From Alkalicoccus luteus (GTDB lineage: Bacteria; Bacillota; Bacilli; Bacillales; Salisediminibacteriaceae), in the NCBI RefSeq assembly GCF_012034335.1, contig NZ_JAATHJ010000002.1, positions 1-64,000 of the forward strand: DNA of 64,000 bases. The letters are read 5' to 3'. Under the pieces are notes generated by a model. It was not told the origin of the DNA, ran no database searches, and saw nothing but the letters and a program-made list of their open reading frames with translations. The position numbers and the translations under genes were made by a program. This document shows positions 1 to 9,134 of the stretch, piece by piece. Within the stretch, counting starts at the first letter, position 1. Each line of letters opens with the position of its first letter.

Positions 1-125
1 GTGTTTGCGTCCGGCTTCCTTCAGATTCCGGGTCGCCCCGGACACCCTTGCCATTCGCTAACGGTTCCCATTGCCAAGCCCGTAGTGGACTTTCACCACC
101 AAGCTGTCAGACATGCCGGGCACAC
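1..125 (-). mobile_element. 5' end of a class C group II intron (partial, runs off the left edge)
   Basis: Read on the minus strand, the sequence from position 125 begins GTGTGCCCGGCATG, which fits the GUGYG 5' start of bacterial group II introns. It continues with the conserved domain I elements GGTGAAAGTCC (plus 87-97), AAGGGTGTCC (plus 40-49) and CTGAAGGAAGC (plus 14-24), spaced as I remember them in class C (terminator-associated) introns. The intron starts 3 bases after the T-run of the tkt terminator, the site type preferred by class C introns. Only about 125 nt of domain I is visible. The reverse transcriptase gene and the 3' end would lie to the left of the window. The exact exon/intron boundary is inferred from the GTGTG start. 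Confidence 0.85.
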
Positions 126-127
126 GC

Positions 128-165
128 TAAAAAGCAGACGGCCTGTTGGTAAGAGGCCGCCTGCT
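128..165 (-). terminator. Rho-independent terminator of tkt
   Basis: A 12-bp stem (133-144 with 154-165, one G-U pair) with a 9-nt loop is followed on the minus strand by TTTTTAGC. It lies just after the tkt stop codon and immediately before the group II intron start, so it probably served as the intron's insertion site. Confidence 0.85.
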
Positions 166-173
166 GTCACTGC

Positions 174-2177
174 TTATTTGTTTAAAAGCTGTTTAAATCG
201 GTTAACAACGTTCTCTGTATGAAAGCCGTACTCTTTCATAATCTGATCCCCGGGTGCGGAGGCACCGAACGTTTCAATTCCAAGTACCGATCCCTCTGAA
301 CCAGTGTAGCGCTCCCAGCCCAGCGGAGAGGCAACTTCAATTGCAAGGCGGGCTTTTACATCAGAAGGCAGTACAGATTCTTTATACGCATCTGACTGCT
401 TATCAAACCGGTCCCAGCTCGGAACAGAAACAACAGATACGAAAATACCTTCTTTTTCAAGTGCAGACTGTGCATCAACTGCCAGTGACACTTCAGAACC
501 TGATGCAAGCAGCAGGCCGTCAGGACGTCCGTTTGCTTCACTGATCACATACGCACCTTTTTTAACACCTTCCAGAGCAGCATCTTTAGAACCAGGCAGC
601 ACAGGCAGTCCTTGACGGGTTAAAACGAGAGCTGTTGGATGATCTTTGGATTCTACCGCGAGTCTCCACGCAGCTGCTGTCTCATTCCCATCCGCAGGGC
701 GGATGAGGGACAGGCCTGGCATTGCACGAAGTGAAGGCAGCTGCTCGACAGGCTCATGTGTCGGACCGTCTTCGCCTACCGCAATACTGTCATGCGTAAA
801 CACAAAAGTTGATGGAATCTTCATGAGAGCTGCAAGACGAACTGCCGGACGCAGATAGTCGGAAAATACAAAGAACGTCGCGCCGTAAGGTTTTACGCCA
901 CCATGAAGCGCCATGCCGTTGACAGCAGCTGCCATCGCAAACTCTCTAACGCCGAACCAGATGTTTCGTCCTGCGTAGTTGTTGCGGGAAAAGTCTTCTT
1001 CACCATTCAGCATCGTTTTGTTGGACGACGCGAGGTCTGCTGAGCCGCCAAACAGGTTAGGAACCCGGCCGGCAATGGCATTTAATACTTCGCCGCCGGA
1101 TGCTCTTGTAGCCGATTTATCGCCATCCTCATAAACGGGAATATCTGCATCCCAGTCTTCCGGAAGCTCGTTGTGAATCGCTCGCTCAAGCTGCGCGCCA
1201 AGCTCTGGAAATTCCTCTTTATAAGATGCGAAAAGATCGTTCCATGCGTCTTCCTGCTGCTGGCCTTTTTCTTTCAATTGGTTGTAATGGGCCTTAACTT
1301 CATCTGGAATGTAGAACGGCTCTTCATACTCCCAGTTATACGCTTTTTTAGCTGCTGCTGCTTCTTCTTCCCCGAGTGGGGCTCCGTGAGAAGCAGATTT
1401 TCCGCTTTTATTGGGAGAGCCGTAACCAATAACCGTTTTCACTTCAATCATAGATGGACGATCATCCGCCTTAGCTTCTTCTACAGCTTTTGTAATCGCT
1501 CCAAGATCGTTTCCATCCTCGACATAAAGAACATGCCAGCCGTATGCACGATAACGGTCAGCAACGCTTTCAGAGAATGACTGATGCAAGTCTCCATCAA
1601 GTGAGATATCGTTGGAATCATAGAGAACAATCAGTTTACCAAGCTTCAGATGACCTGCAAGAGAAGCAGATTCAGCAGAAACACCTTCCATCAGATCTCC
1701 ATCTCCACAGATGCTGTACGTATAGTGATCGATAAGATCGTAGCCGGGCTTATTGTATACTGCACTCAAGTGTGCTTCAGCCATTGCGAAGCCTGTGGCC
1801 ATTGCAATACCCTGGCCAAGTGGACCTGTCGTCGCCTCCACACCTGGTGTGTGCTTATATTCAGGGTGACCGGGTGTACGGCTGTTAAACTGCCGGAAGT
1901 TTTTCAGATCATCGAGTGTTACGTCATAACCGTGCAGGTGAAGCAGGCTGTAAAGCAGCATGGAACCGTGGCCGGCTGACAGAATAAATCTGTCCCGGTT
2001 AAACCAGTCCGGATTTGCAGGATTGTGCTGCATAAACTCAGTGAATAGCTTATACGCCATTGGAGCGGACCCCATTGGCATACCCGGATGTCCGGAATTA
2101 GCTTTTTCAATGCTGTCAATTGATAATGTTCGTATCGTATTAATCGACAGTTGATCAACGGAAGTGGTCATTGTCAT
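174..2177 (-). CDS. tkt: Transketolase
   Basis: Thiamine-diphosphate enzyme of the non-oxidative pentose phosphate pathway. It moves two-carbon ketol units between sugar phosphates in the cytoplasm. The 667 residues match the family length. The N-terminal part carries the HPE segment ([10 protein letters not shown]) and the GDGDLMEG metal/TPP-binding motif near residue 155. The central pyrimidine-binding domain includes the [15 protein letters not shown] segment near residue 465. The start is chosen because GAGGGTG lies 7 nt upstream; a second ATG two codons in is less well spaced. The gene is last in the lexA-side cluster, with its own promoter, a terminator behind it, and an intron beyond that. 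In B. subtilis tkt also follows ynzC. Confidence 0.97.
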   Translation of the reverse strand: MTMTTSVDQLSINTIRTLSIDSIEKANSGHPGMPMGSAPMAYKLFTEFMQHNPANPDWFNRDRFILSAGHGSMLLYSLLHLHGYDVTLDDLKNFRQFNSRTPGHPEYKHTPGVEATTGPLGQGIAMATGFAMAEAHLSAVYNKPGYDLIDHYTYSICGDGDLMEGVSAESASLAGHLKLGKLIVLYDSNDISLDGDLHQSFSESVADRYRAYGWHVLYVEDGNDLGAITKAVEEAKADDRPSMIEVKTVIGYGSPNKSGKSASHGAPLGEEEAAAAKKAYNWEYEEPFYIPDEVKAHYNQLKEKGQQQEDAWNDLFASYKEEFPELGAQLERAIHNELPEDWDADIPVYEDGDKSATRASGGEVLNAIAGRVPNLFGGSADLASSNKTMLNGEEDFSRNNYAGRNIWFGVREFAMAAAVNGMALHGGVKPYGATFFVFSDYLRPAVRLAALMKIPSTFVFTHDSIAVGEDGPTHEPVEQLPSLRAMPGLSLIRPADGNETAAAWRLAVESKDHPTALVLTRQGLPVLPGSKDAALEGVKKGAYVISEANGRPDGLLLASGSEVSLAVDAQSALEKEGIFVSVVSVPSWDRFDKQSDAYKESVLPSDVKARLAIEVASPLGWERYTGSEGSVLGIETFGASAPGDQIMKEYGFHTENVVNRFKQLLNK

Positions 2178-2222
2178 GAATTAACACCCTCACTTTACGT
2201 TATAATTTACCTTACTCGTTTT

Positions 2223-2251
2223 ATGATATATGTTTCGCACCGGTTAGACAA
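2223..2251 (-). promoter_or_regulatory. Sigma-A promoter of tkt
   Basis: Minus strand TTGTCT, 17-bp spacer, TATCAT. It lies between the ynzC terminator and tkt, giving a leader of about 40 nt. Confidence 0.6.
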
Positions 2252-2356
2252 CCTGAAAACGAAACTTTGCACACAATTGTACGTACGTCTATAAGGTAAT
2301 ACAGCGTTGACAGACAGGCACCCAACCCAATAGTTCATTCATTAAACAATATTAAT

Positions 2357-2391
2357 CTAAAAAAACCATTCCTCTGAAAGAATGGTTTTTT
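2357..2391 (-). terminator. Terminator of the yneA-yneB-ynzC operon
   Basis: The stem AACCATTC/GAATGGTT with an 8-nt loop is flanked by A and T runs, so it could work in both directions. It begins a few bases past the ynzC stop codon. Confidence 0.85.
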
Positions 2392-2393
2392 AT

Positions 2394-2639
2394 TTAGTGA
2401 ATAATATTATTGTTTCGTTTTTCAGCTTTTAGCTTTACAGGCGTAACATCATTGCCTTCTTCGTCAACTACTTTCACAGAGCTTAGCTGATTTTTGAAAC
2501 TGCTCCGAACATTTTTCAAGTACTCCTGACGCAGTTCTTTCTGTTCCTTTTGTTCTTTAATGGAAAGCCCGTCTGTTTTAGCTTTCTTAGCCAGCAGATT
2601 AATACGGTCAAGCTTCTCTTTACTGATCACCTGTAACAT
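2394..2639 (-). CDS. ynzC: DUF896 family protein YnzC
   Basis: A small 81-residue, highly charged helical protein of the YnzC/DUF896 family. It opens with the family's recognisable MLxxISKEKLDRINxLAKKAK pattern and has the later KEQKELRQEYL segment. YnzC in B. subtilis is the third gene of the SOS-induced yneA-yneB-ynzC operon and its function is not established. It lies 27 bp after yneB and is followed by a strong terminator, so it should be read from the LexA-controlled yneA promoter. No membrane segment or catalytic motif is visible. Confidence 0.93.
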   Translation of the reverse strand: MLQVISKEKLDRINLLAKKAKTDGLSIKEQKEQKELRQEYLKNVRSSFKNQLSSVKVVDEEGNDVTPVKLKAEKRNNNIIH

Positions 2640-2666
2640 GCCTCCAATGAGTATAGTACATTCATT

Positions 2667-3631
<965 letters not shown>

Positions 3632-3654
3632 ATTTGTTCGCCCCTTTGTTCGCA

Positions 3655-3668
3655 GGAATATTTGTTCG
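3655..3668. promoter_or_regulatory. LexA box 3 (imperfect), within the yneA leader
   Basis: Minus strand CGAACAAATATTCC differs at one position from the Bacillus LexA consensus CGAACRNRYGTTYC. It lies just downstream of the predicted yneA transcription start. Confidence 0.55.
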
Positions 3669-3682
3669 CATTGTCTATTCCA

Positions 3683-3711
3683 AGCATACAAGGAACGAAC
3701 GTTCGTGTCAA
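3683..3711 (-). promoter_or_regulatory. Sigma-A promoter of yneA-yneB-ynzC
   Basis: Minus strand TTGACA, 17-bp spacer, TATGCT. LexA box 1 fills most of the spacer, so bound LexA should block RNA polymerase. Confidence 0.85.
3692..3705. promoter_or_regulatory. LexA box 1
   Basis: GAAC-GAAC-GTTC followed by G matches the Bacillus SOS box core (GAAC RNRY GTTY). It lies inside the yneA promoter spacer. Confidence 0.85.
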
Positions 3712-3720
3712 CAGAATAAT

Positions 3721-3734
3721 AGAACGAACGTTTG
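3721..3734. promoter_or_regulatory. LexA box 2
   Basis: GAAC-GAAC-GTTT followed by G matches the SOS box core and overlaps the lexA -35 element, consistent with autorepression. Confidence 0.8.
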
Positions 3735-3760
3735 CGAAACCTTTGTTCTCATGCTATACT
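3732..3760 (+). promoter_or_regulatory. Sigma-A promoter of lexA
   Basis: TTGCGA, 17-bp spacer, TATACT. LexA box 2 overlaps its -35. The leader to the lexA ATG is about 50 nt. Confidence 0.75.
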
Positions 3761-3817
3761 TTTCCATAAGGAAATATGAGCTCGAATGTTTCTAACCTAA
3801 AATAATGAGGTGTTCAC

Positions 3818-4438
3818 ATGACGAAATTATCCACCCGGCAGCAGGCGATCCTCGATTTTATCCGGGATGAAGTTAAGGATAAAGGCTATCCTCCGTCTGT
3901 CAGAGAAATTGGTGAGGCTGTCGGTCTCGCTTCCAGCTCTACAGTACACGGTCATCTGTCCAGGCTTGAAAAAAAAGGCTTCATACGCCGAGATCCAACG
4001 AAACCGAGAGCTATTGAGGTTATAGGACAGGAAGGCGATCAGTCTGTTACACATACCCCGGCCATTTCTGTTCCCGTTATTGGTAAAGTAACAGCCGGTC
4101 AGCCGATTACAGCTATCGAGAATGTTGAAGAATACGTGCCGCTGCCTGCAAGCCTCGCTCAGGATGAAGAATCGTTCATCCTGGAAATCTCCGGTGATTC
4201 AATGATTGAAGCTGGTATTTTTGACGGCGACTACGTTGTTGTACGCCAGCAGGCTCACGCTGACAATGGGGACATTGTCGTCGCTATGACCGATGAGAAT
4301 GAAGCTACCGTTAAACGTTTCTTTAAGGAAAAAGACTATTTCCGGCTTCAGCCGGAAAATGCCTCACTTGAACCGATTATTTTAGATTACGTGCATATAC
4401 TCGGAAAAGTAGTCGGAGTCTTCCGCACGCTTCACTGA
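3818..4438 (+). CDS. lexA: LexA repressor (SOS master regulator)
   Basis: The 206-residue repressor matches the family. The N-terminal winged helix (residues 1-70: [28 protein letters not shown]) binds SOS boxes. The C-terminal part is the self-cleaving serine peptidase: the Ala-Gly cleavage site is in [10 protein letters not shown], the catalytic Ser is in SGDSMIEAG (about residue 128), and the catalytic Lys is in ATVKRFF (about residue 167). RecA filaments trigger autocleavage. It is the only plus-strand gene here, divergent from the SOS gene yneA and with LexA boxes between them. The ribosome site GAGGTG lies 5-6 nt before the ATG. Confidence 0.98.
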   Translation: MTKLSTRQQAILDFIRDEVKDKGYPPSVREIGEAVGLASSSTVHGHLSRLEKKGFIRRDPTKPRAIEVIGQEGDQSVTHTPAISVPVIGKVTAGQPITAIENVEEYVPLPASLAQDEESFILEISGDSMIEAGIFDGDYVVVRQQAHADNGDIVVAMTDENEATVKRFFKEKDYFRLQPENASLEPIILDYVHILGKVVGVFRTLH

Positions 4439-4450
4439 GTTTCATTTTAA

Positions 4451-4492
4451 AAAAACCAGGAGTTCCGATTTATATCGGAACTCCTGGTTTTT
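4451..4492 (+). terminator. Terminator of lexA (bidirectional)
   Basis: A perfect 16-bp stem (4454-4469 with 4474-4489) and 4-nt loop, flanked by A and T runs, just after the lexA stop. Confidence 0.95.
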
Positions 4493-4653
4493 CGGATCAG
4501 TTCACGGGTCACGTTTGAAGAATACCCTCACATTCGCAATGGCACAGAGTTACATCGATAAGCAAACTCGAGGGTGTTTTCAACTATTTACGTATTTATG
4601 AGCTCACATTCCAGTTTTTCAGCTGAATACAGTGCATAAAAAACGATCTGACC

Positions 4654-4689
4654 AAAAGAAACCCTGGAGCCGATTTGGCTCCAGGGTTT
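4654..4689 (-). terminator. Terminator of glnA
   Basis: The stem AAACCCTGGAGCC/GGCTCCAGGGTTT with a 5-nt loop is followed on the minus strand by CTTTTGG. It lies just past the glnA stop. The 160 bp between it and the lexA terminator hold nothing recognisable. Confidence 0.9.
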
Positions 4690-4696
4690 TGTTCCA

Positions 4697-6040
4697 TTAA
4701 TAAGTCTGGATGTACTGCTCGCGCTCCCAAGGGTGAACCTGGGTTGCAAACATATCCCACTCGATTTCCTTCGCTTCGATAAAGTGCTCGAGAGCGTGGC
4801 TGCCGAGAGATTTTGTAATTGTTTCGTTTTTAGCAAGTGCTTCAATTGCTTCTTTGAGTGATGCTGGAAGTGCCTGAATCCCTTCTGCTTCACGCTCTTG
4901 AGCGTCCATCGCATAAATGTTGCGGTTCGTTTCTTCCGGTGGTGTAAGCTTCTTGCGGACACCATCAAGGCCGGCTGCAAGAAGAGCTGCCATCGCAAGA
5001 TACGGATTCGCGGCTGGGTCAACGCTTCGTACTTCGATACGCGTGGAAAGACCACGTGACGAAGGAATACGTACGAGCGGTGAACGGTTACGCATAGACC
5101 ATGCAATGTAGCAAGGTGCTTCATAACCAGGTACAAGACGCTTATAAGAGTTAACTGTCGGATTCGTAATTGCTGTAAATGCGTCCGCGTGTTTTAGAAT
5201 GCCAGCAAGGAACTGCATAGCCGTTTCACTCATACCGGTTTCTGTAGACTCGTCATAAAATGCGTTGTCTTTCTCGCTGCGGAACAGAGACATGTTTGCA
5301 TGCATTCCGTTTCCGTTAACACCGAAGAGCGGCTTAGGCATGAAAGTAGCATGCAGTCCGTGCTTACGTGCAATTGTTTTTACAACGAGCTTGAAAGTCT
5401 GGATGTTGTCAGCTGTCGTAACTGCGTCTGCATATTTAAAGTCAATTTCATGCTGACCAGGAGCTACTTCGTGGTGGGAAGCTTCAATTTCGAAGCCCAT
5501 ATCCTCAAGCTCAAGCACGATGTCCCGGCGGCAGTTTTCACCAAGATCTGTTGGAGCAAGGTCAAAATATCCGCCTTTATCATTCAATTCAAGCGTCGGC
5601 TCACCGTTCTCATCATTTTTGAATAAGAAGAATTCCGGCTCAGGACCAATATTGAAATCGGAGAAGCCAAGATCTTCCGCTTCCTTAAGTACTTTTTTCA
5701 GGATACCGCGTGGATCACCGGCAAATGGCGTGCGTTCCGGATCCGGATTATGAACATCACAGATTAAACGAGCTACTTTCCCTTTTTCAGGTGTCCAAGG
5801 GAACACGACCCACGTTTCAAGGTCCGGATGAAGGTACATATCAGACTCTTCAATTCGTACGAAACCTTCGATGGAGGAACCATCAAACATCATCAGATTA
5901 TCAAGTGCTTTTGGCAGCTGATCCACCGGGATTTCTACGTTTTTAATAATACCCAGCAGGTCAGTGAACTGGAGTCGGATAAACTTTACGTTTTCCTCCT
6001 CGGCCATTTTCATAATGTCTTTTTTAGTCGTATTGCTCAT
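4697..6040 (-). CDS. glnA: Glutamine synthetase, type I
   Basis: Glutamine synthetase makes glutamine from glutamate, ammonia and ATP. It is a cytoplasmic dodecamer. The 447 residues fit the Gram-positive GSI-alpha class, which lacks the adenylylation loop. Visible motifs include the beta-grasp [11 protein letters not shown], the GPEPEFFLF metal-site segment, [12 protein letters not shown], and the ATP-binding [12 protein letters not shown]. In Bacillus the feedback-inhibited enzyme also holds TnrA and activates GlnR. In B. subtilis glnR lies directly upstream; here it is absent, but a perfect GlnR/TnrA operator lies upstream at 6141-6157. The start has AAGGAGGAG in front of it. It is followed by a strong terminator, so it is probably monocistronic. 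Confidence 0.98.
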   Translation of the reverse strand: MSNTTKKDIMKMAEEENVKFIRLQFTDLLGIIKNVEIPVDQLPKALDNLMMFDGSSIEGFVRIEESDMYLHPDLETWVVFPWTPEKGKVARLICDVHNPDPERTPFAGDPRGILKKVLKEAEDLGFSDFNIGPEPEFFLFKNDENGEPTLELNDKGGYFDLAPTDLGENCRRDIVLELEDMGFEIEASHHEVAPGQHEIDFKYADAVTTADNIQTFKLVVKTIARKHGLHATFMPKPLFGVNGNGMHANMSLFRSEKDNAFYDESTETGMSETAMQFLAGILKHADAFTAITNPTVNSYKRLVPGYEAPCYIAWSMRNRSPLVRIPSSRGLSTRIEVRSVDPAANPYLAMAALLAAGLDGVRKKLTPPEETNRNIYAMDAQEREAEGIQALPASLKEAIEALAKNETITKSLGSHALEHFIEAKEIEWDMFATQVHPWEREQYIQTY

Positions 6041-6105
6041 GTCTATATTCTCCTCCTTCGATGATCTGAACAGCTTCAGGTAATTCTGAAAACTGCGATA
6101 GTTGT

Positions 6106-6134
6106 ATCCTACCGAACTTTACCTCTTATGAAAA
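6106..6134 (-). promoter_or_regulatory. Probable sigma-A promoter of glnA
   Basis: Minus strand TTTTCA, 17-bp spacer, TAGGAT. The elements are moderate, but the placement just downstream of the GlnR/TnrA box fits the repressor-controlled glnRA promoter of Bacillus. Confidence 0.45.
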
Positions 6135-6140
6135 GGTGAT

Positions 6141-6157
6141 TGTCAGATAATCTAACA
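6141..6157. promoter_or_regulatory. GlnR/TnrA operator upstream of glnA
   Basis: TGTCA-N7-TAACA is an exact match to the GlnR/TnrA consensus TGTNA-N7-TNACA. A second half-site, TGACA, lies at 6169-6173, one box-width further upstream. GATTGTCAGA (6138-6147) and TCTGACAATC (6167-6176) form a perfect 10-bp inverted repeat around the pair. This is the two-operator layout known at B. subtilis glnRA, although the outer operator is degenerate here. Confidence 0.75.
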
Positions 6158-6244
6158 GGGAAATTTTCTGACAATCATTTCAGAGGATCAATTGCTTTTT
6201 TAAAATATGTCCGGGTAATATCTCACGTTTCATCGGTTTTCCTC

Positions 6245-7501
6245 TCACTTTCTACTGATTACACCTGTCAAAGCTGCGGAAACAGCTTCAGTAACAGCTG
6301 TTTTTACATGTTCAAACGTGAGACCACCTTGAACATAAGCCCGGTACGGCGGTCTCAGGGGACCGTCCGCAGATAATTCAATGCTAGCCCCCTGAATAAA
6401 TGCGCCAGCTGCCATGATGACATCATCACTATACCCTGGCATTGGAGACGGATATGGAGTCACATGTGAATCTACCGGTGAGAACTTCTGGATCGTTTGA
6501 CAAAAAGCAGTCATTTCCTCAGCGGAGTTGAAATGGACGGCCTGAATCAAATCTGTTCGCTCTTCGGATGCTTTCGGCTCTACGCTCATTCCTGCTTCCT
6601 CCAGCATAGCCGCTGTAAATACTGCGCCTTTAAGCGCTTCTCCTACAACATGTGGAGCCAGAAAGAAACCTTGAAACATTCCATGTAAAACACCTGTTGT
6701 CGCGCCGCCCTCTGCTCCTATTCCTGGAGCCGCGAGCCGATTGGCACATTTGATTACTAAATCCTTCCTGCCGCAAATGTAGCCGCCGGTAAGCGCCAGA
6801 CCTCCTCCAGGATTTTTAATAAGTGAACCAGCTGTTAAATCTGCGCCTGCATGTCCTGGTTCTCTCGTTTCCACAAATTCACCGTAACAGTTATCAACAA
6901 ATACAATTAAACCTGGATGAACAGCCTTTAAAGAATGAATCGCTTCTTCCATTGCATCGATTGTGATGGACGGTCTATTCCCGTATCCTCTTGAACGCTG
7001 GATCCCGATGACTTTTGTATTATCTGTGATTTGATTCAATACTTCTTCCACATCAATGTTTCCATTTTTCAACTCTACTTCTTTGTACGTTATACCATAA
7101 TCCTTCAGGGCACCGTTTCCGGCTTCTCCTTTTAAACCTATCACCTCCTCCAGCGTATCGTAAGGACGGCCTGTTATATAAAGCAGTTCATCGCCGGGAC
7201 GCAGCACTCCAAAGAGAGCAGTGCTGATTGCGTGAGTTCCTGACACAAACTGACCTCTAACCAGTGCTGATTCAGCAGCGAACACTTCTGCATATATGTT
7301 TTCAAGCTTATCTCTTCCAGAGTCATCATATCCATAGCCAGTAGAGGGCGCAAAATGATAATCAGAAACTTCCGCCTCCCGAAAAGCATTCAATACTCGT
7401 CTCTGATTATATTCCACCGTTTGACCAATTGTAAAAAATCGTTCCATTAAGCTGCGGTGCACAGCATCACTCATTGTATGAATATCGGTTCGTTCCATCA
7501 T
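6245..7501 (-). CDS. ynbB: YnbB, PLP-dependent methionine gamma-lyase-like protein
   Basis: A 418-residue fold-type I PLP enzyme of the family once called aluminium resistance protein (PF06838). The pyridoxal lysine is in SLIKNPGGGLALTGG, near residue 230. The N-terminal part has SGTHAIS for phosphate binding. The true substrate is not settled; YnbB of B. subtilis has been reported among genes needed for the 5-aminopentanol modification of EF-P, which fits the presence of ymfI in this same window. It starts 12 bp after hflX and so is likely co-transcribed. The ribosome site before this ATG is poor, and the ATG at codon 10 is a possible alternative. No glnR follows, unlike in B. subtilis. Confidence 0.88.
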   Translation of the reverse strand: MMERTDIHTMSDAVHRSLMERFFTIGQTVEYNQRRVLNAFREAEVSDYHFAPSTGYGYDDSGRDKLENIYAEVFAAESALVRGQFVSGTHAISTALFGVLRPGDELLYITGRPYDTLEEVIGLKGEAGNGALKDYGITYKEVELKNGNIDVEEVLNQITDNTKVIGIQRSRGYGNRPSITIDAMEEAIHSLKAVHPGLIVFVDNCYGEFVETREPGHAGADLTAGSLIKNPGGGLALTGGYICGRKDLVIKCANRLAAPGIGAEGGATTGVLHGMFQGFFLAPHVVGEALKGAVFTAAMLEEAGMSVEPKASEERTDLIQAVHFNSAEEMTAFCQTIQKFSPVDSHVTPYPSPMPGYSDDVIMAAGAFIQGASIELSADGPLRPPYRAYVQGGLTFEHVKTAVTEAVSAALTGVISRK

Positions 7502-7513
7502 AAAAACAGCCGG

Positions 7514-8785
7514 TTACCATTCCGGCTTCTCCCTCCTCATTCTCGTTACTTCATTGGCAATAGCAGTTTCAGGCGGTACATAACCGGAAAACTCATATTC
7601 ATCCGTCGTTTCATTGAACGTTTCGTTTGCTACAATCGTCTGCTGCTTAAGCCGGTGCAGAAATTTACCTTCTGATGCAGCAAAACGAATAACATAGGGG
7701 AGAAACTGAGCTTTCAGCTGCTGCTCAAGTGCTTGAAACAGCAGCTGAACATCGTCGGGATTTTTCGCGCTGACCGCAATGGAGTTTCCGGAGCCTGTTG
7801 AAGGAACATGGCCGTCTTTTATTAAATCTTTTTTATTGTAAACAGTCATTGCTGGCACAGTTCCAGCCCCTAACTCGTTTAACAGCTTATTTACAGAGGT
7901 CTCATGATTGTCTGCGTCTGCGTGAGAGGCATCTACGACGTGCAGAAGAAAATCTGCTTCCCGTACCTCTTCCAGCGTTGACCGGAAAGCTGCAATCAAC
8001 GTTGTCGGCAGTTGTTGAATAAAACCGACTGTGTCTGTTAAAAGCAGATTGAATCCCGAGGGCAGCTTTACCTTTCTCGAGAGAGGGTCAAGCGTTGCAA
8101 ACAACTTATCCTCTGTAAACGTCTCGCTTTTAGCAAGTTGTTCAAGGAGCGTTGATTTTCCGGCATTTGTGTACCCTACAAGTGCGATTTGAAAAACTTC
8201 TTTCTCTTTTCTGTTTTCTCTGTAGCGGGTACGGTGGCTGCTGACCTCATTAAGTCGGCGTCTCAGCTCCGCCATACGGTTTCGGATGTGGCGCTGATCC
8301 GTTTCAAGCTTCGTTTCTCCGGGACCTCTTGTTCCAATCCCGCCTCCCAGCCTTGAGAGGGAAGTCCCCTGACCACGCAGTCTTGGCAGCGTATAGCTTA
8401 GCTGGGCAAGTTCAACCTGCAGCTGGCCTTCACGTGAGTTAGCACGCTGAGCAAAGATATCCAGAATAAGCTGCGTACGGTCAATCACTGCAGCTGGCAG
8501 AGCTGCAGTTAGGTTTCGAAGCTGGGTAGGAGAAAGTTCGTCATTAAAAATGATGAGCCCTGCTCCATGTTCTTCCGCTGCTGCAGCCAGTTCTTCTACT
8601 TTACCCGGGCCTATGTATGTTGCTGCACGCGGGGCCTTCAGCGTCTGAATGACTCGTGCTACAGGTCTGCCGCCGGCCGTTTCAGTCAGCGCCGAGAGTT
8701 CATCCATACGGTATTCAAACGTTGTTTCACTTTGCTGTTGTTTACGGACACCAGTTAAAATGACCGTTTCATTATGACTTGGCAT
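7514..8785 (-). CDS. hflX: GTPase HflX
   Basis: A ribosome-associated GTPase that splits stalled 70S ribosomes, known from stress conditions in other bacteria. The 423 residues include the glycine-rich HflX N-terminal domain (ATYIGPGKVEEL), the linker with RGQGTSLSRLGGGIGTRGPGE, then the G domain with G1 GYTNAGKST (about residue 210), G3 DTVGFI and G4 NKKD. The start is supported by AAAGGAGG. It lies directly behind the hfq terminator with no obvious promoter of its own, so it may depend on readthrough. In B. subtilis spoVK precedes this gene (ynbA); it is missing here. Confidence 0.95.
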   Translation of the reverse strand: MPSHNETVILTGVRKQQQSETTFEYRMDELSALTETAGGRPVARVIQTLKAPRAATYIGPGKVEELAAAAEEHGAGLIIFNDELSPTQLRNLTAALPAAVIDRTQLILDIFAQRANSREGQLQVELAQLSYTLPRLRGQGTSLSRLGGGIGTRGPGETKLETDQRHIRNRMAELRRRLNEVSSHRTRYRENRKEKEVFQIALVGYTNAGKSTLLEQLAKSETFTEDKLFATLDPLSRKVKLPSGFNLLLTDTVGFIQQLPTTLIAAFRSTLEEVREADFLLHVVDASHADADNHETSVNKLLNELGAGTVPAMTVYNKKDLIKDGHVPSTGSGNSIAVSAKNPDDVQLLFQALEQQLKAQFLPYVIRFAASEGKFLHRLKQQTIVANETFNETTDEYEFSGYVPPETAIANEVTRMRREKPEW

Positions 8786-8814
8786 AATCTGCCTCCTTTA
8801 GTGCTGAACTACAG

Positions 8815-8845
8815 AAAAAAACCCGGTATGATTCATTCATCCGGG
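8815..8845 (-). terminator. Terminator after hfq
   Basis: CCCGG-ATGA...TCAT-CCGGG hairpin followed on the minus strand by seven T. The hflX ribosome site begins only about 30 bp further on. Confidence 0.85.
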
Positions 8846-8854
8846 CTCTCTTCT

Positions 8855-9100
8855 TTATGACGAGGGAGCAGGTTTATCCTGATAGAACTGGACATTCCTC
8901 TGAGGGGAAAAGGTGGAAATGGCGTGTTTATAAACTAGCTGCTGCTTTCCGTCAGTGTCAAGAATAACAGTGAAGTTATCAAAGCTTTTAACGAGACCTC
9001 GCAGCTGAAAACCGTTCAGCAGGAATACGGTAACCGGAATGCTTTCTTTACGCAGCTGATTGAGAAACTGATCCTGAATATTTACTGGCTGCTGTTTCAT
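8855..9100 (-). CDS. hfq: RNA chaperone Hfq
   Basis: An Sm-like hexameric RNA-binding protein. The 81 residues contain the Sm1 motif ([21 protein letters not shown]), the fold's [16 protein letters not shown] segment, and the Sm2 motif VYKHAIST. The C-terminal tail is short, as is usual in Firmicutes, where Hfq has weaker sRNA phenotypes than in enterics. The start has AGGAGGGG upstream. It follows miaA by about 34 bp, the conserved miaA-hfq pairing, and is followed by a strong terminator. Confidence 0.97.
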   Translation of the reverse strand: MKQQPVNIQDQFLNQLRKESIPVTVFLLNGFQLRGLVKSFDNFTVILDTDGKQQLVYKHAISTFSPQRNVQFYQDKPAPSS

Positions 9101-9134
9101 ATTGCGCTTCCCCCTCCTGAAAAAATCAGAATTG

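Noticed and set aside
1-222. Plus-strand open frame of 73 codons at the left edge
   Set aside because: It reads antisense through the group II intron 5' end, the tkt terminator and the tkt 3' end. Such frames are a known false call on these intron sequences.
6157-6173. Second full GlnR/TnrA operator
   Set aside because: Only the TGACA half matches; the other half reads AGGGA instead of TGTNA. I report it just as a half-site.
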